DNA of 29,594 nucleotides, taken from contig JBNKSV010000027.1 of the NCBI GenBank assembly GCA_050297535.1, positions 1-29,594 on the forward strand, read 5' to 3'. Position 1 is the stretch's first letter. Each line of letters opens with the position of its first letter. This stretch comes from JAAGZL01 sp050297535 (GTDB lineage Bacteria > Pseudomonadota > Gammaproteobacteria > Chromatiales > Chromatiaceae). The translations under genes and the position numbers were made by a program. The notes under the pieces are model-generated. The model searched no databases, was not told where the DNA came from, and saw only the letters and a program-made list of their open reading frames with translations. Below, piece by piece: positions 16,051-24,083 of this stretch.

Positions 16051-16199
16051 AATGAAGATCATCATCGCCTCTGATGTTCGGTATAACACATGAAAGTAGA
16101 ATGTAGCACCAACAACCTCCGACGCAGCCGAGTACCGAAACCGCTACAGGATCAGGCCCGCAGGGGCGCCGCATGGCAAGGATTGCTCCCTGCAATCCT

Positions 16200-16262
16200 T
16201 TTGCATTTCCCACATCCCTGTGGGTCAGTGTCGGCGCCTCGGCTTTGGCCTCCTGCGCCAAA
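16200..16262. repeat. Fragment related to the centre of the long palindromic element
   Basis: ATCCCTGTGGGTCAGTGTCG and the following GCGCCTCGG match, with two changes, ATCCCTGTGGATCAGCGTCG plus GCGCCTCC at about 15707-15734. The next words, CGGCTTTGGCCTCCTGCG, resemble CGCAGGATGCCAAAGCCG near 17398-17415 in reverse complement. Confidence 0.5.
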
Positions 16263-16374
16263 TTACCTCCTCCATGCCTGTAGTCATATCGCAATAGTTT
16301 AGAAGTGAAATTTTTTGAATCACGACCTTTGCAGACATGACGCCTATGCGCCCGCTGTCGCACCAACACAAAAA

Positions 16375-16421
16375 TTGACAATACTCAATGAATCGCTCAA
16401 TTAATCCTTAGCATAATGCTA
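16375..16421 (+). promoter_or_regulatory. Promoter-like elements and palindrome upstream of the 129-residue gene
   Basis: A perfect TTGACA (16375-16380) is followed by ATTAAT (16400-16405) at a long 19-bp spacing. The palindrome TAGCAT-A-ATGCTA (16409-16421) contains CATAAT, an alternative -10. A palindrome overlapping the start region is a reasonable operator candidate. The regulator is unknown. Confidence 0.35.
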
Positions 16422-16457
16422 GGATATTTTATTTTGTGCATTGCTATGGAGAAATAA

Positions 16458-16847
16458 ATGAAACAAACCCTGCTGCAAGAGAAATATCCTGTCTTCTCCC
16501 TGGACCTGTCGAAGACAGAGACCAAGTTTAAGAACTGCGATGAGATAATTGCCTATCTAAAATCGAAGGTGGATGAACATGACATAGCCACATATATCGC
16601 CGATTTTGATCACTATGCCCACACCGCATCTTTAGAGGAAGGTGTGCTGGAAGAGGGGTTGATTGCAGCCCGTAATCTGGTGTTCTGTTTCGGAATCGCG
16701 CTACCGAAGGCGGTAATGATGGCGGTGCGTCCACGTTCTATCGGCGTTGCCGAGTATGCGGATCACTTTGTTATTTCCTTCCTTGAGGCCCCAATGCCGA
16801 TGGCCAACCAGGCGATGGAAAGCTGGGCCAAGTCACTCATCAACTAA
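16458..16847 (+). CDS. Conserved protein of unknown function (resembles DUF6858)
   Basis: This is a 129-residue soluble protein with no signal peptide or membrane segment. The ATG has a good GGAG 6 bases upstream. It includes EIIAYLKSKVDEHDIATYIADFDHYAHT (about 29-56), NLVFCFGIALP (about 74-84) with a single cysteine, and RPRSIGVAEYADHFVISFLEAPMP near the C-terminus. The pattern recalls the DUF6858 family seen in sulfur-oxidising and related proteobacteria, but I identify it from memory of the sequence style, not from a search. It has its own promoter region and converges on the OsmC gene, so it is probably monocistronic. Confidence 0.8.
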   Translation: MKQTLLQEKYPVFSLDLSKTETKFKNCDEIIAYLKSKVDEHDIATYIADFDHYAHTASLEEGVLEEGLIAARNLVFCFGIALPKAVMMAVRPRSIGVAEYADHFVISFLEAPMPMANQAMESWAKSLIN

Positions 16848-16864
16848 ACTTCAACTATACCCCT

Positions 16865-16886
16865 GGCCCGGAAGCATTTTCGGGCC
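16865..16886. terminator. Hairpin between convergent genes, probable bidirectional terminator
   Basis: GGCCCGGAA (16865-16873) pairs with TTTCGGGCC (16878-16886) around a 4-nt loop, with one wobble. It lies in the 48-bp gap between two convergent genes. T-tracts are poor on both sides. Confidence 0.5.
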
Positions 16887-16895
16887 GGGATAAAT

Positions 16896-17285
16896 CTACT
16901 CTAGCTCCACACTAAACTCCGGCGGATTATTCAAATAGCGCTTTACCGTACACATCTCTATGGCCCTGACGATGCTTGGGCGATATTTCTCCGGAAAGTC
17001 CGGCGGTAGGGTCAAACGGAATGTGGCCTTGGCTGTGTTATCACCAGTCTCCCAGTCCAGATTAAAGGACAGACCTTCCACCGACATATCGCGTGATTGA
17101 AAAAAGCCCAGGGCATATACCCCAGCGCAACTGGCTAAGGACGCCAGAAACAGATCGAAAGGTTCAGGGGCAGAACCGTCACCGCCGTGAGTAGCTGGTT
17201 GGTCGGTTTTGATCATTACATTATTACCAAGATCAACATTCACCTTTTTCCCGCCTGGGAAGCTTACTGCCAGGGTTTGCTTCAT
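16896..17285 (-). CDS. OsmC family protein
   Basis: OsmC/Ohr-fold proteins reduce organic hydroperoxides using two cysteines, or act on sulfur compounds in some subfamilies. The 129-residue protein has both expected cysteines: Cys53 in LASLASCAGVYALGFF and Cys112 in IEMCTVKRYL. PEPFDLFLASLASC is the usual helix around the first. The N-terminal strand and the GGDGSAPEP loop are also typical. It is more like the YhfA/SACOL1771 group than Ohr, so a peroxidase role is only inferred. It is transcribed convergently to the preceding gene. Confidence 0.9.
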   Translation of the reverse strand: MKQTLAVSFPGGKKVNVDLGNNVMIKTDQPATHGGDGSAPEPFDLFLASLASCAGVYALGFFQSRDMSVEGLSFNLDWETGDNTAKATFRLTLPPDFPEKYRPSIVRAIEMCTVKRYLNNPPEFSVELE

Positions 17286-17314
17286 GCTGTTTCCTCAATA
17301 AAATATATCTTTGC

Positions 17315-17458
17315 TATTCCTTGTAGGAGTCCACTCCTGTGGGCGATTTTAGTTGGTGTGTACTGATCGAGGATCGCTCACGGAACGACTGCATGGACGC
17401 AGGATGCCAAAGCCGAGTGAGCCCCTACACAATAATTATTTGCGTTCATTCGCGGCTT
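17315..17458. repeat. Mosaic of intergenic repeats downstream of lpdA
   Basis: TTGTAGGAGTCCACTCCTGT with GGGCGAT following resembles the GTAGGAG...GGCGA repeats of Pseudomonas and relatives, and carries an AGGAGTCCACTCCT palindrome. GACGCAGGATGCCAAAGCCG (about 17396-17415) and TTTGCGTTCATTCGCGG (about 17439-17456) follow. The second is a shortened relative of the 30-bp inverted repeat around the GxxExxY gene. No gene is credible in this gap. Confidence 0.5.
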
Positions 17459-17464
17459 GCTGCT

Positions 17465-18871
17465 CTAAGCATGAATCGCCCTGCCATCTACATCCAACGC
17501 CGCCTCTTTCACCGCCTCGCTCAAAGACGGGTGGGCATGGCAGGTACGCGCAATGTCTTCGGCTGATCCGCCAAACTCCATCACGCTCACCGCCTCTGCG
17601 ATCAACTCTCCAGCTCCTGGACCCACCATGTGTACGCCTAGCACCTTGTCTGTCTCGGCGTCGGCCAGGATCTTAACAAAGCCCTCGCTATCGCCATTGG
17701 CCCGAGCCCGGGAGTTGGCGCTGAATGCAAATTTACCCGCCGTGTAGGCGATGCCATCCCGCTGCAATCCCTCTTCGGTGCGTCCCACCGTCGCCACCTC
17801 CGGCCAAGTGTAGACCACTCCGGGGATAGCGGCGTAGTTTACGTGTCCGGCCTTACCGGCAATATGCTCGGCCACGGCGATGCCCTCCTCCTCCGCCTTG
17901 TGGGCCAGCATGGCCCCGCCGATCACATCACCGATGGCGTAGATGCCGTCTACATTGGTCTTGAAGTGTTCATTCACTTGGATAAAGCCTTTATCATCGG
18001 CGGCGACACCTACGTCCTCCAGACCCAGACTGTCTGTGTAAGGGATACGTCCGATGGCAACCAGCACCACATCCGCCTGTAGGGTCTCGGTGCCTTTCTT
18101 GACTGACTCTACGGTTAGGCTTACACCATCAGCACCCTTTTCGGCAGACACCACTTTAGTGGAGAGCTTGATCTCCATCTTCTGCTTTTTCATGCTGCGC
18201 TGTATCTGTTTGCAGATATCCCCATCCATTCCTGGCAACAGTGTATCCATATACTCCACCACCGTTACCTCTGCGCCCAACCGCCGCCACACCGAACCCA
18301 ACTCCAGGCCGATCACGCCACCGCCGATCACGATCATCTTTGCAGGGACCTGCTTCAACGCCAACGCACCGGTGCTGGAGATAATCCGCTCTTCGTCTAT
18401 CTCAACCCCGGGCAGTTGCGCCACAGCAGAGCCGGTGGCTATCAGGATATTGCTTGCATAGAGCTGTTGTTCACCGCCATCCAGCAGACTGACGTTGATC
18501 TTGCCGTCTCCTGCCAGTACCCCAGTCCCCTGCACATATGTGACCTTGTTCTTCTTGAACAGGAACTCTATGCCCTTGGTGAGATCCGCCACCACCTTGT
18601 CCTTGCGTTGCAGCATGGTATCCAGATCCAGCTCCAGACCACTGGTCTTGATGCCATGAGCGGCGAACTCTTTGCTTGCGGTCTCGAAGTGATGGGATGA
18701 CTGCAATAGGGCCTTAGAGGGAACACAGCCTACATTGAGGCAGGTCCCGCCCAGGGTGCCGCGCTTTTCCACGCAGGCCACGCTCATTCCCAATTGGGCG
18801 GCACGGATGGCCGCTACATAGCCACCAGGGCCACCGCCGATTACCACCAGATCAAAACTGCTTTCACTCAT
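17465..18871 (-). CDS. lpdA: Dihydrolipoyl dehydrogenase (E3)
   Basis: E3 reoxidises the dihydrolipoyl arm of the 2-oxoglutarate dehydrogenase complex, using FAD and NAD+. The 468-residue sequence has the FAD motif GGGPGGYVAAIRAAQLG (12-28). The redox disulfide is in GGTCLNVGCVPSKALL (Cys44/Cys49). An NAD-binding GGGVIGLELGSVWRRLGAEVT is seen as IGGGVIGLELGSVWRRLG near 177-194. The C-terminal base is HAHPSLSEAV (His447/Glu452). It is last in the sucA-sucB-lpdA operon, 16 bp after sucB. Confidence 0.97.
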   Translation of the reverse strand: MSESSFDLVVIGGGPGGYVAAIRAAQLGMSVACVEKRGTLGGTCLNVGCVPSKALLQSSHHFETASKEFAAHGIKTSGLELDLDTMLQRKDKVVADLTKGIEFLFKKNKVTYVQGTGVLAGDGKINVSLLDGGEQQLYASNILIATGSAVAQLPGVEIDEERIISSTGALALKQVPAKMIVIGGGVIGLELGSVWRRLGAEVTVVEYMDTLLPGMDGDICKQIQRSMKKQKMEIKLSTKVVSAEKGADGVSLTVESVKKGTETLQADVVLVAIGRIPYTDSLGLEDVGVAADDKGFIQVNEHFKTNVDGIYAIGDVIGGAMLAHKAEEEGIAVAEHIAGKAGHVNYAAIPGVVYTWPEVATVGRTEEGLQRDGIAYTAGKFAFSANSRARANGDSEGFVKILADAETDKVLGVHMVGPGAGELIAEAVSVMEFGGSAEDIARTCHAHPSLSEAVKEAALDVDGRAIHA

Positions 18872-18887
18872 TTATTCTTTACCTTAT

Positions 18888-20144
18888 TTATGTATCCAAC
18901 ATGATGCGGCATGGGTCTTCCACACACTCCTTTATCCGCACCAGAAAACTTACCGCCTCTCTGCCATCGACAATCCGGTGATCATAGGTGAGGGCCAGAT
19001 ACATCATGGGCCTGGCCTCTATGCTGCCATCCGGCATCACCATGGCGCGCTGCACGATGTTGTGCATGCCCAATATACCCGATTGCGGCGCATTTAGTAT
19101 CGGTGTGGACAACATGGAGCCGTAAACCCCGCCGTTGGTGATGGTGAAGGTGCCACCCTGTAGCTCTTCCAGAGAGAGCTTGCCATCCCGCGCCCGCTTG
19201 CCGTAATCCCTGATCTGCTGTTCGATCCGGGCGAAGCTCATGCCGCCGACATCGCGCAGCACCGGAACCACCAACCCCTGCTCCGTACCCACCGCTATGC
19301 CGATATCGTAGTAGTTCTTGTAGATGATCTCGTCACCGCTGATCTCGGCATTGATGGCCGGATACTCCTGTAACGCCACCACGCAGGCCTTGGCAAAGAT
19401 GGACATGTAACCGATCTTCACCCCGTGCTTCTTCTCGAACGCCTCGTTGAAGCTGCGGCGCATCTCCATGCTGGCGCTCATATCCACCTCGTTGAAGGTG
19501 GTGAGCATGGCCGCGGTGTTCTGGGCATCCTTGAGCCGTTCCGCCACCCGCTGGCGTAGCCGCGACATGCGCACCCGCTCTTCTCTGGGACCAGCTACGG
19601 CGGGTGGAATATTGGCTGCTGGAGTTGTCGCGCTATCTGGCTTGGTTACCGGTTCTTCTTGCATAGGAGTCACCGGATTGCCACCTTGCATCCGCGCCTT
19701 ATTGGATTTGATATTGGCCAGGATATCCCCCTTGGTCAGACGTCCGTCCTTACCGCTGGCCTCTATGGTTGTCGGATCGAGATGGTGTTCCTCCACCATG
19801 CGCCGCACGGATGGGGCCATGGCAGGCTCTTCCTTTGTCGCCGGATTCGATTCTTCCTTTGTTACTTCCGGAGCCGCCTCCTCTGGGGCCGCATCTTCCG
19901 CAACCGCACCCTCCGCAATAGTCCCCAGGACCGCGCCGATCTCCACATCGGTCTCCTCCGGTGCAGTGATGCTCTCCAGCACACCACTGGTTGGGGCGTT
20001 TACTTCCACCGTCACCTTATCGGTCTCCAGTTCCACCAACGGTTCATCCGCGCTAACACTTTCACCAACGGCCTTCAGCCACTTGAGTACGGTGGCCTCG
20101 GTTATGGATTCACCAACGCTAGGTACAAGTATCTCGGTTGTCAT
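18888..20144 (-). CDS. sucB: Dihydrolipoyllysine-residue succinyltransferase, E2 of 2-oxoglutarate dehydrogenase
   Basis: E2 transfers the succinyl group from the lipoyl arm to CoA and forms the core of the complex. Domains in the 418 residues: a lipoyl domain at 1-77 with Lys43 in ELETDKVTVEV; an Ala/Pro/Glu linker; an E3-binding domain at about 109-145 (APSVRRMVEEHHLDP...KDGRLTKGDIL); a second linker; and the catalytic domain from about 190 with YDHRIVDGREAVSFL, where His389 and Asp393 are catalytic. The C-terminus VEDPCRIMLD is typical. It starts 13 bp after sucA. Confidence 0.97.
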   Translation of the reverse strand: MTTEILVPSVGESITEATVLKWLKAVGESVSADEPLVELETDKVTVEVNAPTSGVLESITAPEETDVEIGAVLGTIAEGAVAEDAAPEEAAPEVTKEESNPATKEEPAMAPSVRRMVEEHHLDPTTIEASGKDGRLTKGDILANIKSNKARMQGGNPVTPMQEEPVTKPDSATTPAANIPPAVAGPREERVRMSRLRQRVAERLKDAQNTAAMLTTFNEVDMSASMEMRRSFNEAFEKKHGVKIGYMSIFAKACVVALQEYPAINAEISGDEIIYKNYYDIGIAVGTEQGLVVPVLRDVGGMSFARIEQQIRDYGKRARDGKLSLEELQGGTFTITNGGVYGSMLSTPILNAPQSGILGMHNIVQRAMVMPDGSIEARPMMYLALTYDHRIVDGREAVSFLVRIKECVEDPCRIMLDT

Positions 20145-20157
20145 ATCATCCCCTGTG

Positions 20158-23106
20158 TTAGGAACACTCTTTTAAGTAGCTCTGAGCCAATTCACTCAGT
20201 TTAGTCTGTCGTTTAAACGGCTGTGGCAATTCCGATATATCGCAGGTCAGGGCCTGTTCCACCAGTAGCTGCTGTTCCTTTGTATGCGCTGACATATATC
20301 CGGTTGCTGTGGCGGCGGAAGCTGGTCGACCTATATATACCGGCCGTCGGTTCTCGCAACTGATCATATCCAAGATGAATTGCAAGCGCGGCAATACAAA
20401 CAGCCATGCTCCCATGTTGGCAGGTTCTTCCTGGCACCAGATCAGGTCCGCATTGCAGTACTGACCGACGTGTTCCACCAGCAGGTCACGCGGCCAGGGA
20501 TAGATCTGTTCCACTCGAATGATGGCCACATCGTCAATCTTGCGTTCCGCCCGCGCCTGCACCAGGTCGTAGTATACCTTGCCGCTGCACAGCACCACCC
20601 GTTTAACCTGATCCGCGGCAACGAGTTGTTCCGTCTCACCGATGACCCGCTGGAACTGGGTGTCCTCTCCCATTTCCTCCAGGTCGCTTACACATGCCTT
20701 ATGCCGTAGCAGTGACTTGGGAGCCATGACGATAAGCGGCTTCCTGAAGTTGCGATGCATCTGTCTCCTCAGGGCGTGGAAGTAATTCGCCGGAGTGGTG
20801 AGATTCACCACCTGTAGATTATCCTCGGCGCATAGTTGCAGATAACGCTCCAAACGGGCGGAGGAGTGTTCCGGCCCCTGGCCTTCATAGCCGTGGGGCA
20901 ACAACATGACCAGGCCTGACATGCGCAGCCACTTGGATTCTCCGGAGGATATAAACTGGTCGATGATCATCTGAGCGCCATTGGCAAAATCACCGAACTG
21001 GGCCTCCCACAGCACCATGGTCATGGGATCGGACATGGTGTAGCCGTACTCAAAACCGAGCACGGCAGCCTCGGACAGAGGGCTATCTATTACCTCAAAA
21101 TGGGCCTGATCAGGTCGTATGTTGTTGAGCGGGATGTGGCGTGACTCATCCTCCTGATGGATCAGCACCGAGTGGCGTTGGGAAAAGGTGCCACGCCCAG
21201 AGTCCTGTCCGGAGAGCCGCACCGGCGTGCCCTCACACAACAGGGTGCCAAAGGCCAGGGCCTCAGCGGTGGCCCAGTCTATATTTTTACCTGAGTCGAG
21301 CAACTCACGTTTGCTCTTTAGTTGACGCACCAATTTGCGGTGTACCGCAAACCCATCCGGGATAGAGGTAATCGCCTGTCCCACCTCCTGCAACAGCCCA
21401 TCAGATACCCCGGTAGCGTACTGTTTGAACTCTTCCTCTTCCTGCAGGTTCGTGAGCCCTTCCCACTTGCCGCTCAGCCAGTCGGCCTTATCTGGCTTGT
21501 AGCTATCCGCCTGCTCAAACGCCTTCTCCAGATGCGCCCTGAAATCCGCCACCATCTGGTCGGCGCTCTCCCTGGTATGCAGCCCCTCCTCTATCAGCCG
21601 TTCGGCATATATCTCCCGGGTGGTTTTGTGCTTGGCGATGGCCCGATACATGATGGGCTGGGTGAAAGATGGCTCGTCGCTCTCGTTGTGGCCGTAGCGT
21701 CGGTAACAGAACATGTCGATTACCACATCATGCTTGAACTCCTGCCGGTACTCGGTTGCTATCCTGGCCACATGCACCACCGCCTCCGGGTCATCGCCGT
21801 TTACATGGAAGATGGGGGCCTGGATCATCTTGGCCACATCCGATGGATATGGCGAGGAGCGCGAGTGGCTGGGACTGGTGGTAAAGCCGATCTGATTATT
21901 CACGATGAAATGGATAGTGCCGCCGGTGCGATAGCCCAGCAGTTGGGACAGATCCAAACACTCCGGCACCAAACCCTGACCGGCGAAGGCGGCGTCTCCG
22001 TGCAGCAATAGACCCATGGTGTGATGTTTATGCAGATCTCCGCTTTGGGTCTGTTTAGCGCGAACCTTGCCCAACACCACCGGATTCACCGCCTCAAGAT
22101 GGGATGGATTTGCGGTTAGGGAGAGATGGATAAGGTTGCCGTCAAACTCGCGATCAGCCGAGGTACCCAAATGGTATTTGACATCGCCCGAGCCCTGTAC
22201 CGTATCTGGCTGGGATGGGGTACCGAGGAACTCGGAGAAGATGGCCCGATAGGGCTTGTGCATCACATTGGCCAGCACGTTCAGGCGGCCGCGATGCGGC
22301 ATGCCAATCACCACATCCTTTACCCCGAGCTGCCCACCGCGCTTTAGTATCTGCTCCATGGCCGGGATCAGGCTCTCGCCGCCGTCCAGACCAAAACGTT
22401 TGGTGCCGGTGTGTTTGATATGCAGGAACTGTTCAAAACCTTCGGCCTCCACCAGACGTTCATAGATGGCCCGTTTACCCTTCTCGGTGAACTGGGTCTG
22501 GTTGTGGATAGCCTCAATGCGGCGCTGGATCCAGGATTTCTGATCTGGCTCCTGAATGTGCATAAATTCGACGCCGATATTCCCGCAATAGGTGTCTTTT
22601 AAGACCTGCAAGATCTGTCGCAGAGTGGCAAATTCCAACCCCAGTACATGGTCGATGAAGATCTGCCGATCCAGGTCTGCATCGGTGAAGCCGTAATTGC
22701 GGTAGTCCAGTTCCGGGTGGCTATCCTTGCCCTCCAGGCCGAGGGGATCGAAACGGGCGATCAGATGTCCCCGCACCCGGTAGACGCGAATCATCATCAG
22801 CGCCCGGATGGATTGTAGTATCTCGGATCTGGTGGAAGCGCTGACCTGGCTGGTATTAAGCGGCGCAGGACCGGCCTGTGACTGGGTTTCATCAGGTATA
22901 CCCTGCCCGATCACACCGGACTCGTATCGGTTCCAACTGGCCCCGTGCATGTCTCTCATAATCGAGTTGGCATCATCACCCAACTCATTAAAAAACCGGA
23001 CCCAACTGGCATCTACCGAATGCGGGTTATCTAAATACCTGGCATATACCTCTGCGACGAAGGTAAGGTTGGCGCCACTAAGTATAGTCTCGACAGATGC
23101 GCTCAT
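20158..23106 (-). CDS. sucA: 2-oxoglutarate dehydrogenase E1 component
   Basis: E1 decarboxylates 2-oxoglutarate with thiamine pyrophosphate and succinylates the lipoyl arm of SucB. The 982-residue protein is somewhat longer than the E. coli enzyme. It starts with the E2-docking N-terminal helix (SGANLTFVAEVYARYLDNP). VVIGMPHRGRLNVLANV (265-281) and the TPP-metal region, GDAAFAGQG (370-378) plus IVNNQIGFTT (401-410), are intact. The C-terminal half carries GHNESDEPSFTQP and the late WCQEEPANMGAW. It is first in the operon. No sdh genes lie upstream; instead a TonB-family gene diverges after a 206-bp gap that contains two overlapping palindromes. Confidence 0.98.
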   Translation of the reverse strand: MSASVETILSGANLTFVAEVYARYLDNPHSVDASWVRFFNELGDDANSIMRDMHGASWNRYESGVIGQGIPDETQSQAGPAPLNTSQVSASTRSEILQSIRALMMIRVYRVRGHLIARFDPLGLEGKDSHPELDYRNYGFTDADLDRQIFIDHVLGLEFATLRQILQVLKDTYCGNIGVEFMHIQEPDQKSWIQRRIEAIHNQTQFTEKGKRAIYERLVEAEGFEQFLHIKHTGTKRFGLDGGESLIPAMEQILKRGGQLGVKDVVIGMPHRGRLNVLANVMHKPYRAIFSEFLGTPSQPDTVQGSGDVKYHLGTSADREFDGNLIHLSLTANPSHLEAVNPVVLGKVRAKQTQSGDLHKHHTMGLLLHGDAAFAGQGLVPECLDLSQLLGYRTGGTIHFIVNNQIGFTTSPSHSRSSPYPSDVAKMIQAPIFHVNGDDPEAVVHVARIATEYRQEFKHDVVIDMFCYRRYGHNESDEPSFTQPIMYRAIAKHKTTREIYAERLIEEGLHTRESADQMVADFRAHLEKAFEQADSYKPDKADWLSGKWEGLTNLQEEEEFKQYATGVSDGLLQEVGQAITSIPDGFAVHRKLVRQLKSKRELLDSGKNIDWATAEALAFGTLLCEGTPVRLSGQDSGRGTFSQRHSVLIHQEDESRHIPLNNIRPDQAHFEVIDSPLSEAAVLGFEYGYTMSDPMTMVLWEAQFGDFANGAQMIIDQFISSGESKWLRMSGLVMLLPHGYEGQGPEHSSARLERYLQLCAEDNLQVVNLTTPANYFHALRRQMHRNFRKPLIVMAPKSLLRHKACVSDLEEMGEDTQFQRVIGETEQLVAADQVKRVVLCSGKVYYDLVQARAERKIDDVAIIRVEQIYPWPRDLLVEHVGQYCNADLIWCQEEPANMGAWLFVLPRLQFILDMISCENRRPVYIGRPASAATATGYMSAHTKEQQLLVEQALTCDISELPQPFKRQTKLSELAQSYLKECS

Positions 23107-23146
23107 ATCTTGTCCATATCCTCAACGATGCATGTATCTAATAATG

Positions 23147-23171
23147 ATTTATGTCATAAATATTGATATTT
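23147..23171. promoter_or_regulatory. Two overlapping palindromes upstream of sucA
   Basis: ATTTATG-T-CATAAAT (23147-23161) and AAATAT-TG-ATATTT (23158-23171) are both perfect and overlap by four bases. They lie 41-65 bases upstream of the sucA start in the sucA/tonB divergent region. Position and symmetry suit an operator; the binding protein cannot be named. Confidence 0.4.
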
Positions 23172-23312
23172 TTAAGCATAGCAGCTGCGACTATTAGATA
23201 AAGGGTAGTTGATAGAAAAGACTATGGCTATTTACTGTGTTTTCCATGCCGATCTCTTAGATGGGCTCATTTCTAGTCGCACAGCCCCAACGATTCATAG
23301 ATAATTCCGCCC

Positions 23313-24068
23313 ATGAACACCGTCTCCGCCAACAACAGCATGGGAACAAGCGTTAGGATACTAAGCTTGTTAGCCTCCGTGGTGGTGCATGCAATGGTGC
23401 TGGCAAGCATCCCAGGCCTGGTCGGGGATACAGGAACCGGTCCTGCCTTGAGCAGCAGCAGCTTACACATAAGGGTGCAGCGCTCAGAGCCAACAGACGC
23501 TATGCCCGAGGATATCCCGGAGATAAGCCCATTGGAGCAGGCCTCAGCACAACCGCAGCCCCACACTCCTTCGACTCAGGAGGTGGCAAGACAACCCAAG
23601 CCCCCGTCAAAGGCCTTCAATATCCAAGCCGCTGCAGAAAAATCACCGCTAAAGCATGACTCCGATACTAAACCTGCGCCTAGCCTGACCGCAGTCGCGC
23701 ATCCTGCCGCCAGCAAGAGGGGCGCGGATGTGGATGAAATACGGCCAGCGCAGCTTGCGTCTGCAGGCAAATACGCCCGTCTGTCACGCGACTATAGGTC
23801 TAGCATATTGCGCCTGGTAGAGAGGCATAAATATTATCCGCTACATGCACGCCGTAAGGGACTGGAGGGCACCAGCAGGGTGGCGTTTACCATACACAGG
23901 AATGGCGTCATCGCGGGAGTCTCTCTTACGGGTAGCTCCGGAGAAAGGCTTTTGGATCAGGCTGCTATCCAGACCATCAAACAGATCGGTAAGGCTCCGC
24001 CATTCCCGAAAGATATCCAACGCAACCAATGGAGATTCGCGATACCGATTGCCTATAGCCTGAGGTGA
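23313..24068 (+). CDS. Energy transducer TonB family protein
   Basis: TonB proteins pass proton-motive energy from ExbBD in the inner membrane to outer-membrane receptors. The 251-residue protein has an N-terminal membrane anchor (RILSLLASVVVHAMVLASIP, about 16-35). A proline/alanine/serine-rich periplasmic linker (about 60-150) includes PQPHTPSTQEVARQPKPPSK. The C-terminal TonB domain at about 165-251 carries YPLHARRKGLEGTSRVAFTI and SSGERLLDQAAIQTIKQI. No exbB/exbD is adjacent, so its partners are encoded elsewhere. An inner ATG at 23340 is a less likely start. The 3' end overlaps a hairpin. Confidence 0.88.
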   Translation: MNTVSANNSMGTSVRILSLLASVVVHAMVLASIPGLVGDTGTGPALSSSSLHIRVQRSEPTDAMPEDIPEISPLEQASAQPQPHTPSTQEVARQPKPPSKAFNIQAAAEKSPLKHDSDTKPAPSLTAVAHPAASKRGADVDEIRPAQLASAGKYARLSRDYRSSILRLVERHKYYPLHARRKGLEGTSRVAFTIHRNGVIAGVSLTGSSGERLLDQAAIQTIKQIGKAPPFPKDIQRNQWRFAIPIAYSLR

Positions 24069-24077
24069 TCTCAGGCT
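24057..24077. terminator. Hairpin overlapping the tonB stop, probable bidirectional terminator
   Basis: AGCCTGAG (24057-24064) and CTCAGGCT (24070-24077) pair perfectly around GTGAT, which contains the TGA stop. It sits 7 bp from the convergent gene's stop. T-runs are weak. Confidence 0.55.
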
Positions 24078-24083
24078 TACAAG

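Larger units (their letters stand above)
15088..16457. other. 1.4-kb gene-free, repeat-dense region
   Basis: No open frame here looks like a real gene. The apparent frames arise from palindromic repeats: the same peptide phrases (for instance MKIRSRRIF and FHASPEGV) appear on both strands. The stretch contains three copies of the CCCTCACCC-type repeat, one long inverted-repeat element of about 500 bp, and a further fragment related to that element. No tRNA or recognised small RNA was seen. Confidence 0.75.

Noticed and set aside
15088..16457. CRISPR array or tRNA cluster in the gene-free region
   Set aside because: The repeats are palindromic, irregularly spaced and not separated by equal spacers; no cloverleaf or TTCGA-type T-loop was seen.
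19447..20204. Plus-strand frames of 242 and 181 residues over sucB
   Set aside because: They are antisense to the sucB lipoyl and linker regions; Ser/Thr/Val-rich low complexity mirrors the Ala/Glu linker.
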